From Kineosporia babensis (GTDB taxonomy: Bacteria > Actinomycetota > Actinomycetes > Actinomycetales > Kineosporiaceae), in NCBI RefSeq assembly GCF_021129305.1, contig NZ_JAJOMB010000011.1, positions 186,001 to 250,000 on the forward strand: a stretch of DNA of 64,000 bases, in the 5' to 3' direction. The position numbers and the translations under genes are program-made. The stretch's first letter is position 1. Each line of letters begins with the position of its first letter. Below, piece by piece: positions 16,589 to 24,749 of the stretch. Below the pieces are notes generated by a model. That model made no database searches and was not told where the DNA came from. It was given only the letters and a program-made list of their open reading frames with translations.

Positions 16589-18065
16589 AACCCTTACCCA
16601 TCACATCGGTGGGGAGAAGGTCGAGCCGGCCGGTGGCGGGCACTTCGACAGCACCAACCCGGCCACCCGGGAAACCCTGTACGCGGCCGCCCGGGGCGAT
16701 GCCACCGACGTCGACAAAGCGGTCAAGGCTGCCCGCCGGGCGTTCGAGTCGCCCGCCTGGCGGGACATGACCCAGACCGGCCGCGGCCGGCTGCTGCGCC
16801 GGCTGGCCGAACTGATCGCCGAGAACGCCGAGGAACTGGCCCGCACCGAGAGCCTGGACAACGGCAAGCTACTGCGCGAGATGCGCGGCCAGATGCAGGG
16901 TCTGCCCGAGTACTACCACTACTACTCCGGTCTGGCCGACAAGATCCAGGGCGACGTGATTCCCACGTCCGACCGGGCGGTGCTGAACTACACCATGCGC
17001 GAGCCGCTGGGCGTGGTCGGCGCGATCACCCCCTGGAACTCCCCACTCACCCTGACCACCAGCAAGCTTGCGCCCGCGCTGTGCGCCGGGAACACCGTCG
17101 TGATCAAGCCGTCCGAGTACACCTCGGCCTCGGTGCTGCGGCTGGCCGAGCTGATCGACGAAGCCGGGTTCCCGCCTGGCGTGGTCAATGTCGTCACCGG
17201 GTTCGGCGCCGAGGCCGGTCAGGCTCTGGTCGAGCACCCCGGCATCGCCAAGATCTCCTTCACCGGCAGCACCGGTACCGGTTCCCGGATCGCCGCGTCG
17301 GTGGCCTCGCGTTTCCTCGGCTCGACCCTGGAACTGGGCGGCAAGTCACCGAACATCGTGTTCGAGGACGCGAACCTGCACAACGCCGCGATGGGTGTCG
17401 TGGCCGGTGTTTTCGCCGCCGCCGGGCAGACCTGCATCGCCGGTAGCCGGGTGTTCGTGCACCGCAGCGTCTACGACGAACTGCTGGAGCGGGTGGCCGC
17501 CCGGGCAGCGTCGATCAAGATCGGCGATCCGCTGAACGCCGAGACCGAGCTCGGTCCGCTGGCTTTCGCCGACCAGCGGGACAAGGTGGCCGGTTACGTG
17601 GACCTCGGCCGATCCGAGGGCGCCCGGGTGCTGACCGGCGGCTGCGTCTCGGACGGCGGTGGGCTGGGCGGTTACTTCTACGAGCCGACCGTGCTGGTCG
17701 ACGTCAACAACGGGATGCGGGTGGTCCAGGAGGAGATCTTCGGTCCCGTCGTCGCGATGATGCCCTTCGAAACCGAGGACGAGGTGGTCGCCTTGGCCAA
17801 CGACACCGAGTACGGTCTCGCGGCCGGTGTGTGGACGAAGGACCTCGGCCGGGCCCACCGGATGGCCAACCGGCTCGAGGCCGGCACGATCTGGGTGAAC
17901 ACCTACCGGGCGATGTCGCCGATGTCGCCCCGCCAGGGTTTCAAGAACAGCGGTGTGGGGGTCGAGCACGGGCAGGCGACGATCAAGGAGTACACCCAGC
18001 TCAAGAGCGTCTGGATCAACACCAGCGACGCTCCGGTCGCCGACCCGTTCGTGCTGAGGAGCTGA
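16581..18065 (+). CDS. Aldehyde dehydrogenase (NAD(P)-dependent)
   Basis: A 494-aa enzyme of the ALDH superfamily. Visible are the cofactor-site TPWNSPLTLTT, catalytic glutamate LELGGKSPNIVFED, nucleophile cysteine AAAGQTCIAGSR and the C-terminal EEIFGPVVAMMPF. The sequence is closest in style to betaine-aldehyde and hydroxymuconic-type dehydrogenases. The ATG has GGAGG upstream and overlaps the hydrolase stop by 8 bp. It should oxidise the aldehyde or hemiacetal produced by the monooxygenase to a carboxylate. The substrate is inferred. Confidence 0.93.
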   Translation: MSETLTHHIGGEKVEPAGGGHFDSTNPATRETLYAAARGDATDVDKAVKAARRAFESPAWRDMTQTGRGRLLRRLAELIAENAEELARTESLDNGKLLREMRGQMQGLPEYYHYYSGLADKIQGDVIPTSDRAVLNYTMREPLGVVGAITPWNSPLTLTTSKLAPALCAGNTVVIKPSEYTSASVLRLAELIDEAGFPPGVVNVVTGFGAEAGQALVEHPGIAKISFTGSTGTGSRIAASVASRFLGSTLELGGKSPNIVFEDANLHNAAMGVVAGVFAAAGQTCIAGSRVFVHRSVYDELLERVAARAASIKIGDPLNAETELGPLAFADQRDKVAGYVDLGRSEGARVLTGGCVSDGGGLGGYFYEPTVLVDVNNGMRVVQEEIFGPVVAMMPFETEDEVVALANDTEYGLAAGVWTKDLGRAHRMANRLEAGTIWVNTYRAMSPMSPRQGFKNSGVGVEHGQATIKEYTQLKSVWINTSDAPVADPFVLRS

Positions 18066-18066
18066 C

Positions 18067-18294
18067 ATGCCGCTGGTGGACGTCACCATCACCGAAGGCC
18101 GCTCCGCCGAGCAGATCCGCGCCCTGATCGGCCGTCTGCACGCGGCAGTGGTCGAGACCATCGACGCCAGGCCGGAATTCGTCCGGGTGATCGTGCGTGA
18201 GGTGCCGCGCGCGCACTGGGCCACCGGCGACGTCACCGTTGAGGAAATGGGCTCGCAGGCCCGCATTGCTTTGGAGCAGAAGGAGTCACAATGA
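18067..18294 (+). CDS. 4-oxalocrotonate tautomerase-family protein
   Basis: A 75-aa tautomerase with Met directly followed by Pro (MPLVDVTITEGRSAEQ), so the processed protein exposes the catalytic N-terminal proline. Length is slightly above the 62-residue type enzyme. An Arg occurs in RVIVREVPRAHW where the family has substrate-binding arginine and a hydrophobic pocket. It sits between the dehydrogenase and the monooxygenase, which it overlaps by 4 bp. It would isomerise an enol or dienol intermediate or dehydrohalogenate. The first is more likely here. Confidence 0.9.
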   Translation: MPLVDVTITEGRSAEQIRALIGRLHAAVVETIDARPEFVRVIVREVPRAHWATGDVTVEEMGSQARIALEQKESQ

Positions 18295-19337
18295 AGTTCT
18301 CTCTTTTCGTCCACATGGAACGCTGGGACGAGTCGGTCAGCCACCGTGAGCTGTTCGAGAACCTGACCGAACTGACGCTGCTGGCCGAGGCCGGCGGGTT
18401 CAGCACGGTGTGGGTGGGCGAGCACCACTCGATGGAATACACCATCTCGCCGAACCCGATGCCGACCCTGGCCTACCTGGCGGCGCGCACCTCGACCATC
18501 CGGCTCGGGGCGGGCACGATCATCGCGCCGTTCTGGAACCCGATCCGCGCGGCCGGTGAGTGTGCCCTGCTCGACGTGATCAGCAACGGCCGGATGGAGG
18601 TCGGCCTGGCCCGCGGCGCCTACCAGTTCGAGTTCGACCGGCTGGCCGGCGGTCTGCCCGCCACCGACGGCGGCAAGCACCTGCGGGAACTCGTGCCGGC
18701 CGTGCGGGCGCTGTGGCAGGGCGACTACGCGCACGACGGCGAGATCTGGAAGTTCCCCACCTCGACCTCGGTGCCCAAGCCGATCCAGCAGCCCACCCCG
18801 CCGATGTGGATCGCCGCCCGGGACCCTGCCTCGCACGACTTCGCCGTGGCGAACGGCTGCAACGTGATGGTGACGCCGCTGATGAAGGGCGACGAGGAGG
18901 TGGAGAACCTGGTGGGCAAGTTCGAGACCGCAGTTGCTGCCCACCCGGAGATCACCGAGCGGCCCAAGCTGATGGTGCTGCGCCACACCCACGTGCACGA
19001 CGAGAGCGACCCGGAGGGCTGGAAGCCGGCGGCGGCCGCGATCAACAAGTACTACCGCAGCTTCGATGCCTGGTTCGGCAACAAGAGCACCCCGGAGGAC
19101 GGCTTCCTGGAGCCCAGCCCAGAGTCGAAGTTCGACGGTCGGCCCGAGTTCGAGTTGGAGTCGCTGCACCGTACCGCCATGATCGGCACGCCTGCCGAGG
19201 TGATTGAGCGGCTGAAGCACTACCAGGCGCTGGGGGTGGACGAGTTCAGCTTCTGGATCGACAACAGCATGTCGCACGAGGAGAAGCGGGCCTCGCTGCA
19301 GCGCTTCGTCGAGCACGTGGTGCCCGCCTTCAGCTGA
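18291..19337 (+). CDS. LLM-class flavin-dependent monooxygenase
   Basis: A 348-aa luciferase-like TIM-barrel oxygenase that uses reduced FMN supplied in solution. Marks are the N-terminal MKFSLFVHMERWDESVSH, the barrel motif STVWVGEHHSMEY, IRLGAGTIIAPFWNP, VISNGRMEVGLARGAY and the C-terminal GTPAEVIERLKHYQALG. It has no reductase domain, so it needs the flavin reductase encoded in the divergent operon. As last gene of the operon it follows the tautomerase with ATGA overlap. By analogy with TgnB and other two-component oxygenases it probably opens or hydroxylates the imported substrate. Confidence 0.92.
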   Translation: MKFSLFVHMERWDESVSHRELFENLTELTLLAEAGGFSTVWVGEHHSMEYTISPNPMPTLAYLAARTSTIRLGAGTIIAPFWNPIRAAGECALLDVISNGRMEVGLARGAYQFEFDRLAGGLPATDGGKHLRELVPAVRALWQGDYAHDGEIWKFPTSTSVPKPIQQPTPPMWIAARDPASHDFAVANGCNVMVTPLMKGDEEVENLVGKFETAVAAHPEITERPKLMVLRHTHVHDESDPEGWKPAAAAINKYYRSFDAWFGNKSTPEDGFLEPSPESKFDGRPEFELESLHRTAMIGTPAEVIERLKHYQALGVDEFSFWIDNSMSHEEKRASLQRFVEHVVPAFS

Positions 19338-19349
19338 CCTACCCGTCCC

Positions 19350-20107
19350 AGCTTCACCAGCCTTCGCATCGCTTCGCCAGCCTTTGCGGCCGCAAAAGCC
19401 CAGGTCGCCGGCCGGGCGGTGGGAACGGAGGCTGGTGAAGCCTTGCTCTCCGCCCACCTTCTCGCCAGACCTGACCAGCCCTGGCACCCGCAACGCCCGG
19501 GCGGCGGAACAGTCGCTGGTGAAACCCGAGTGTTCTTTCCCCTCCGCATAGCTCCCGCCCGGACCTGGCCAGCCTTTGCACCCGCAAGGCCCGGGCGGCG
19601 GAACAAGGCGCTAGCGAAACCCAAGCACCCCCGCCCTCCGCACCGCTCCCGCCGGACCTAACCAGCCGTTTCACCCGCGATACCGGGCGGCGGAACGCGG
19701 GACAGCCGCTGGTGAAACCCCTAGTGTTCCTGCCCTCCGCCGAGCTCCCGCCGGACCTAACCAGCCGTTTCACCCGCGATACCGGGCGGCGGAACGCGGG
19801 ACAGCCGCTGGTGAAACCCCTAGTGTTCCTGCCCTCCGCCGAGTTCCCGCCGGACCTGACCAGTCTCTGCACCCGCAGAATCGGGCGGCAGGACGGTCGC
19901 TGGTGAAACCCCAAGTGTTCCTGACCTCCGCTGAGCTCTCGCCGGACCGGGCCAGCCTTTGCACCCGCAATGCCCGGGCGGCGGGACAAGGCACCAGTGA
20001 AACCCAAGCACTCCAGCCCTCCGCCCCACTCCCGCAGGACCCGACCAGCCCTTGCACCCACAATCCCGGCAGCAGGGACAAGGCGCTGGCGAGGTTCGGA
20101 TTGGGGC
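19350..20107. repeat. Degenerate tandem repeat array, unit 85-99 bp
   Basis: About eight head-to-tail units fill the gap after the monooxygenase gene. A shared landmark, GGGCGGCGGAAC or close, falls at about 19414, 19499, 19593, 19685, 19784, 19883, 19976 and 20067. Units 19645-19743 and 19744-19842 are identical over all 99 bp and the others are diverged. Each unit holds GCTGGTGAAACCC and ACCAGCCGTTTCACCC-type segments, so GTTTCACC can pair with GGTGAAAC. Spacings of 85, 94, 92 and 93 break any reading frame, so it is probably non-coding although a minus-strand frame stays open. Confidence 0.85.
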
Positions 20108-20157
20108 AGGCGGTGAGCGGGTGGTTTGGGATGGTTCGCGAGGATAGCCTGAGTCGG

Positions 20158-21342
20158 ATGGGTGAGGTTCAGGAGTTGCGGGATCAGGTCGAGGCCCTGA
20201 TCCGGCGCTGGCACGTCTACGAGGTGGACCGGGGCGGGCGGCCGGTGATCGACTTCGACTGCTCGCCGGATCGGGCCCCTCGGCGGTATCGGCCGGTCGA
20301 GAGCCGGTTGGAGGTGTACCAGGAGCTCACCCGACTGCGTGCGACGGCGGCGGAAATCGGTTCGGGCGCGCGGCAGATCGGCGAGGTGATCCGGGCGCAC
20401 CGGGCTTATGCCGGAGCACTGCTCGGGCGTCGCGATCCGCTGTACACGTATCTGCGCGACACCCAGGGCTGCGATGCCGAGGGGTGGCCGGAGGAGCACA
20501 TTCTGCAGGTGCGTGATCTGGCGGTGAAGGCGCTTGAGGGTTTAGGGGTGCGCTGGGGCCGCGACCTGAACCGGGACCTGCTGGCGCTGGAACAACCGAT
20601 CACGGGGGAAGAAGCGGCCGAGCTGATCCCGGCGGCGGCAAGATCGCTGGAACCGGTTGTGCGGGAGCTGGTCCGGAGCACCGCGAAGTACTCGGTGCGG
20701 GTGCAGCCGGACGACGTGGACGACTTCTGGGCCTACTGGCTGGACGGCGCCGGTCAGGACGTGCGGCTGCGGATCAACCAGCGCTACGCCACGTTCACCA
20801 TGGTTCAGGTGCGGCAGTTCGCCCTGCATGAACTGCTGGGACACGCGCTGCAGTACGCCTCGTACACGCAGGTCTGCGCCGAGGACCCGGATGTGCCCTG
20901 GGTGCGACTGATGTCGGTGAACCTGCCCTACCAGTTCATGCTGGAAGGACTGGCCCAGGCGCTACCGCTGTTCGTGACGCCGTCCGACGCCGCGCTGGTG
21001 GCCCGGGTGCGGCTGGCGCATTATCTGCAACTGGTGCGGGGCGAGCTGCACCTGGCGGTGAACGCGGGCGTGCCGCTGATCGAGTGCGCCAACCATGCGC
21101 GGGCCCGGGTGCCGTACTGGACCGACGCGACGATCAGCGACACGTTGACCGAGCGCAGCGCGAATCCCCTGCTGCGTTCCTACCTCTGGTCCTACCCGGC
21201 CGGTCTGGACTGGTGGGCCGCGCTGGCTGATTCGGCCGACGACCAGGCCCGGGACCGGGTGCTGCAGGCGGTGTACCGCCGTCCGCTGTCGCCGGTCCAG
21301 CTCGAGCGGCTGGCCGGTCAGGCCACGTCGGCGTTGAAGTAG
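20158..21342 (+). CDS. HEXXXH-motif protein, probable zinc metallopeptidase-like
   Basis: A protein of about 394 aa with HELLGHALQYASY near residue 230, an HExxxH pattern, and a downstream EGLAQALPLF. In DUF1704/tyrosine carboxypeptidase-type gluzincins an HExxxH is followed by an EGLA glutamate as third zinc ligand, so a metallopeptidase is plausible. Overall similarity to that family is not certain. There is no signal peptide or membrane helix. The open frame runs back through the repeat array. I take ATG 20158, and ATG 20131 is an alternative. Neither has a strong ribosome site. It overlaps the end of the convergent CAP gene by 25 bp. Confidence 0.65.
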   Translation: MGEVQELRDQVEALIRRWHVYEVDRGGRPVIDFDCSPDRAPRRYRPVESRLEVYQELTRLRATAAEIGSGARQIGEVIRAHRAYAGALLGRRDPLYTYLRDTQGCDAEGWPEEHILQVRDLAVKALEGLGVRWGRDLNRDLLALEQPITGEEAAELIPAAARSLEPVVRELVRSTAKYSVRVQPDDVDDFWAYWLDGAGQDVRLRINQRYATFTMVQVRQFALHELLGHALQYASYTQVCAEDPDVPWVRLMSVNLPYQFMLEGLAQALPLFVTPSDAALVARVRLAHYLQLVRGELHLAVNAGVPLIECANHARARVPYWTDATISDTLTERSANPLLRSYLWSYPAGLDWWAALADSADDQARDRVLQAVYRRPLSPVQLERLAGQATSALK

Positions 21343-22394
21343 CGCACCGAGTACTTGCGGGTGATCTTCTTCTTGGTCAGCGCGGTGTCGGCCTTGTTCC
21401 AGGTTCGGATGCCGCTCACGGTCACGTCCAGCCGTCGCGATCGCACGCCGGTGGGCAGGGCGAAGTCGGCCACCTCCCAGACCAGGGCCGGGGTGCCGTA
21501 GTCGGGCCGGCCGTGCACGGTGGGTTTGTATTGGCACACCTTGAGCCTGGCGCCGCCGGCGATGCGGACGGTGACCTTGGCGCGGGCGAAGTCGATCTTG
21601 TCGTTCGAGGCGCTGAGGGACCAGCGGCCGCCCGGATCGAGCTCGTTGGGGAAGTAGCCGGGGGTGGGCCAGGAGACCCAGGCCGGGCTCTTGACCTTGG
21701 CCGGCCGACTGGGGATGACCCACAGGGCGCTGGCGCCGGAGGTGATGCCGCTGCCCATCTTCTTCACGAACGGGTACAACAGCCAGCGACGGTGGCCGGC
21801 CTCTGTGTTGTTCGGGCCCGGGTCTGCGAGGTACTGGGCCACCGACTCGGCGCCGGTGCAGCTGAGACAGAGGTTGGAGTGGCCGGCCGCATCAGCACCT
21901 TCGGCGCTGTAGCAGGGCCAGGATGTGGGTGGGGCGTGGCTCAGGGAGTTCTCCGCGTCCATCATCAGGGCGGCCTTCTGGGCCTTGGCCGACAGCTTGG
22001 CATCGAAGGTAACCGGGGTGAGTTGGCCCATCGCCCGGAAGAAGTTGACGGTCTTGAGGGTGGCGGTCTGGGTGGCGGTGGAGGGGCGGCCGGCTACGCA
22101 GTCGGTGGTGGAGCCGTTCCACTTGACCGGGGTGGCCAGGGCGGGGCGCAGACGCTTCAGGACGGCCTGGCGAACGGCGGCACGGTTGCCGGTGTCGATG
22201 GGGCGAAAGGCGACGGCTTGCAGAGAAGTCGTGGGGCCATCGGATGCTGGGGAGTCAGCGGTAGAGAGCGGCACCGGGACGGCCACGGCCACCGCGCTCG
22301 CAGGCACCGAGACGGTCCGGACCGAAGCCGTTCCTTGTGCGGCTACCAAGAACACGATGGCGCCGACCACTGCCAGAAGAGCCTGTCGCTTCAT
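21318..22394 (-). CDS. Secreted CAP/SCP-like protein
   Basis: A 358-aa protein with a signal peptide (MKRQALLAVVGAIVFLVA, then AAQGTAS) and a CAP superfamily domain near residues 115-225: TVNFFRAMGQLTPVTFDAKL, MMDAENSLSHAPP and TEAGHRRWLLYP. Six cysteines suggest disulphides in the exported form. A C-terminal region of about 100 aa looks beta-rich (RLKVCQYKPTVHG, LDVTVSGIRTWNKAD). CAP proteins have no agreed enzymatic role in bacteria. It is convergent with the HEXXXH gene and may act outside the cell. Confidence 0.82.
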   Translation of the reverse strand: MKRQALLAVVGAIVFLVAAQGTASVRTVSVPASAVAVAVPVPLSTADSPASDGPTTSLQAVAFRPIDTGNRAAVRQAVLKRLRPALATPVKWNGSTTDCVAGRPSTATQTATLKTVNFFRAMGQLTPVTFDAKLSAKAQKAALMMDAENSLSHAPPTSWPCYSAEGADAAGHSNLCLSCTGAESVAQYLADPGPNNTEAGHRRWLLYPFVKKMGSGITSGASALWVIPSRPAKVKSPAWVSWPTPGYFPNELDPGGRWSLSASNDKIDFARAKVTVRIAGGARLKVCQYKPTVHGRPDYGTPALVWEVADFALPTGVRSRRLDVTVSGIRTWNKADTALTKKKITRKYSVRYFNADVA

Positions 22395-22454
22395 CAGCTT
22401 CCCCCCGAAAGCCCTGAATGAGATGCGACCAACCCTAGCTCACCGCAAGACAAA

Positions 22455-23387
22455 TCAACCAATCGCCGGGATGGCACTCACCGGTGCACCCGCCAGGCGG
22501 GCCGCATGCAGCGCAGCACCCACCACCGGGCTGGACAACGGCTCACGTAGGTCGAATCGCTCACCCAGGCTGCGCGCGAAGGAGTCCAGCACCTCGGGCA
22601 CCGCGAAGATCCCGCCCGAGTAGGACACCGGAACCGGCGCGGCGAAGGCCAGACGTCGTCCCAGAACCTCGACCAGCTGGGCCAATTCCTCCCCCGCAGC
22701 CGTCAACAGCGCAGCCGCGGCCGTGTCTCCAGCCCGTGCGGCCGTGACCAGTGGCCGGGAGAGCGCAGCGATCGGGGTGCGGTCACGCTGCCATTGGTTG
22801 ATCACGACGTCCACCGCGTCCAGGTCTGTACCCAAACCCAGGTGATCGCGAAGGATGCCCAGCAGCGGCCCGGGCGCCAAGCGTCCGTCGCTCATCTTCG
22901 AGAACAACTGCAGCGCACCAACTCCGAGCCAGTGGCCAGACCCCTCGTCCCCGAATCCCTCACCCCAGCCGCCGACCCGCAGACCCACGCCGTCGTGCCG
23001 GCCGTAGGCGATCGATCCGGTGCCGCTGACCACGCTGATACCGTCGGCGCCGCCCAGCGAACCAGCCCAGCTGCAGACCACATCGTTGTCGCAGGTGTAT
23101 CTTTCGTGCCCGATCAGCCCTTTCGGAATGGCGTCGAGCAAGGGCACATCGGAACTGATCTCGCCGTATCCGGCCAATCCGAAGAAGCCGTGGGAAATCT
23201 CCGAGATCCCGGCCGCGGAAGTCACTTCACCAATACCCTCGGCCAGCACCTGCTCGACCCGATCGGGGCGCCCCGGGTGATAGGACGTGGTCGTCTCGTA
23301 AGAAGCCAGCACCGCACCCTCGGCCGAAAGCAGACAGAACGCCGTCTTGGTACCGCCGCCATCAACACCGAGAAAGACCGCACCCAC
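22455..23387 (-). CDS. BadF/BcrA-type ATPase, probable N-acetylglucosamine-like sugar kinase
   Basis: A 310-aa ASKHA-fold kinase of the BadF/BadG family that includes GlcNAc kinase. It has phosphate-1 FLGVDGGGTKTAFCLL, the DND catalytic region TCDNDVVCSW, phosphate-2 GISVVSGTGSIAYG with GGWGEGFGDEGSG, and adenosine-site SYSGGIF. It starts with a GTG nine bases after the GH4 stop and is the last gene of the uptake operon. It would phosphorylate the monosaccharide released by the GH4 enzyme. Sugar identity is inferred only from family. Confidence 0.88.
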   Translation of the reverse strand: MGAVFLGVDGGGTKTAFCLLSAEGAVLASYETTTSYHPGRPDRVEQVLAEGIGEVTSAAGISEISHGFFGLAGYGEISSDVPLLDAIPKGLIGHERYTCDNDVVCSWAGSLGGADGISVVSGTGSIAYGRHDGVGLRVGGWGEGFGDEGSGHWLGVGALQLFSKMSDGRLAPGPLLGILRDHLGLGTDLDAVDVVINQWQRDRTPIAALSRPLVTAARAGDTAAAALLTAAGEELAQLVEVLGRRLAFAAPVPVSYSGGIFAVPEVLDSFARSLGERFDLREPLSSPVVGAALHAARLAGAPVSAIPAIG

Positions 23388-23396
23388 GAAAAACCC

Positions 23397-24740
23397 TCAT
23401 TCCCCGGCTGCCCGCCGGAACCGGTCCATTGCCGCGCCATGCGCATTACTCGCATCGTCCAGAATCGACTCGGCCACCGCAAGACCCGGGACCAGCGGAT
23501 CCAGCACCAGCGCCTGCAACGCCAGTTCCCGGGAGCCGCTGAGTGCCGCCTGCACAGTGATTTCCTGCTGCTGCGCCCGGGCGGTCAGCACGGCCGCAAT
23601 ACCGGCCGGCAGAGCGCCCACCCCGAGCCCGGTAATGCCCGAGGCCCCGACCACCGCCGGAACTTCGACCACGGCCTCGGGCGGAAGGTTGGGAATCTTG
23701 CCCGCGTTGGGCAGGTTCACCGCCAGCTCGACGTGCTCGCGACCGGTCACGACGGCTTCGCAGATCGCCACCAGCCGCTCGGCCTCCTGGTCGTCCACCG
23801 GCGCCAGCGGCTGCGAACCGTCGGCCTGAGCGTGCAACCGGTCCCAGAGGTCGTTCTTCTCGTCGATATAGCGAATCGTGTCGTCCCGACCACCCTGCAG
23901 CCCCCAGGGCAGATGATCACCGTCCGCTCCCAGGTAATGCCCGAAGAACTCAGAGACATGGCGATCGCCCGGGGCCGGGTACCGGCCGAAAGTTCGCAGG
24001 AGATCGGCCGAAACGGGAAGATGGACGCCTTCTTCATTGGTCGAGGGAGCATCCCGGTCCCCCGCCTGCGCAGCCACCGCCTCACGCAGCCGCGGATACA
24101 CATCGAGCGGCCCCTGGCGCAGGTCGAGCAACCAGCACAGGTGGTTCAGCCCGGCGAAGGTCGCGGATATCTCACCGGCCGGAACTCCCAGATCGGCGCC
24201 GATCTTGGCCAGGGTGTGCATGGTGCCGTGGCACAGCCCGACCGTCTGAACCGGAGTAGTAGCAGTGATCGAACGGACGTTTGCGGTGAGTGGGTTCGTG
24301 TAGTTCACCAGCAGCGCGGAAGGGGCCAACTCGGCAATGTCTTCCGCAATGGCAACCAGTTCCGGAACATGACGCAAGGCCCGCAGAACTCCGCCCGGGC
24401 CCACACTGTCCCCCACCGTCTGGGCGATGCCGTATCGCGCAGGCACTTCCAGATCGTGATGCCAGCCCTCCGCCCCGCCCACCGCGATCGTCGTGGTCAC
24501 GAACCGGGCCCCGGGAAGAGCCTCTCGCCGGTCGGTGTGCGGCACGAACGTCAGGTCCGCACCCTTCTCCTTGGCGATCCGGCGGCCGACCCGGGCCATC
24601 GTCTCGGCCGCATCCTCCACCAGATCGACCAGATGCACCGTCCAGCCGTCGAAAGTGCGGGACTCGGCCAGGTCGTTCATCAGGCCCGGCGTGAAAACCG
24701 TGCTTCCGGCTCCGATCAGAACGATTGAGGTGTTGCTCAT
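23397..24740 (-). CDS. Glycoside hydrolase family 4 enzyme
   Basis: A 447-aa NAD- and metal-dependent GH4 enzyme. Shown are the Rossmann start (SIVLIGAGSTVFTPGLM), VNYTNPLTANVRS, the metal cysteine motif VGLCHGTMHTL and the following metal histidine GLNHLCW. GH4 enzymes hydrolyse alpha- or beta-glycosides by an oxidation-elimination cycle at C3. Members differ in sugar and in need for a 6-phosphate. CHG at the metal site differs from the CNV of 6-phospho-beta-glucosidases, and no PTS gene adjoins, so a non-phosphorylated substrate such as a galactoside or uronide is more likely. It acts on sugar brought in by the ABC genes upstream. Confidence 0.9.
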   Translation of the reverse strand: MSNTSIVLIGAGSTVFTPGLMNDLAESRTFDGWTVHLVDLVEDAAETMARVGRRIAKEKGADLTFVPHTDRREALPGARFVTTTIAVGGAEGWHHDLEVPARYGIAQTVGDSVGPGGVLRALRHVPELVAIAEDIAELAPSALLVNYTNPLTANVRSITATTPVQTVGLCHGTMHTLAKIGADLGVPAGEISATFAGLNHLCWLLDLRQGPLDVYPRLREAVAAQAGDRDAPSTNEEGVHLPVSADLLRTFGRYPAPGDRHVSEFFGHYLGADGDHLPWGLQGGRDDTIRYIDEKNDLWDRLHAQADGSQPLAPVDDQEAERLVAICEAVVTGREHVELAVNLPNAGKIPNLPPEAVVEVPAVVGASGITGLGVGALPAGIAAVLTARAQQQEITVQAALSGSRELALQALVLDPLVPGLAVAESILDDASNAHGAAMDRFRRAAGE

Positions 24741-24749
24741 GGCTTCCTC

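Noticed and set aside
17346-19493. 715-residue minus-strand open frame
   Set aside because: It lies opposite the ALDH, tautomerase and LLM genes, whose domains are clear. Its His/Arg/Gly-rich composition is a typical high-GC shadow.
19350-20107. CRISPR array
   Set aside because: There is no short constant repeat with unique spacers. The whole 85-99 bp unit is repeated and diverged, and no cas gene is near.
19354-20499. Long minus-strand open frame with 33-residue repeats over the tandem array
   Set aside because: It is a by-product of the 99-bp units. Other units are 85, 92, 93 and 94 bp and break the repeat phase, the composition is Arg/Gly-rich, and its 5' part runs antisense to the HEXXXH gene.
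22794-24728. 644-residue plus-strand open frame
   Set aside because: It is antisense to the kinase and GH4 genes, which have intact motifs.
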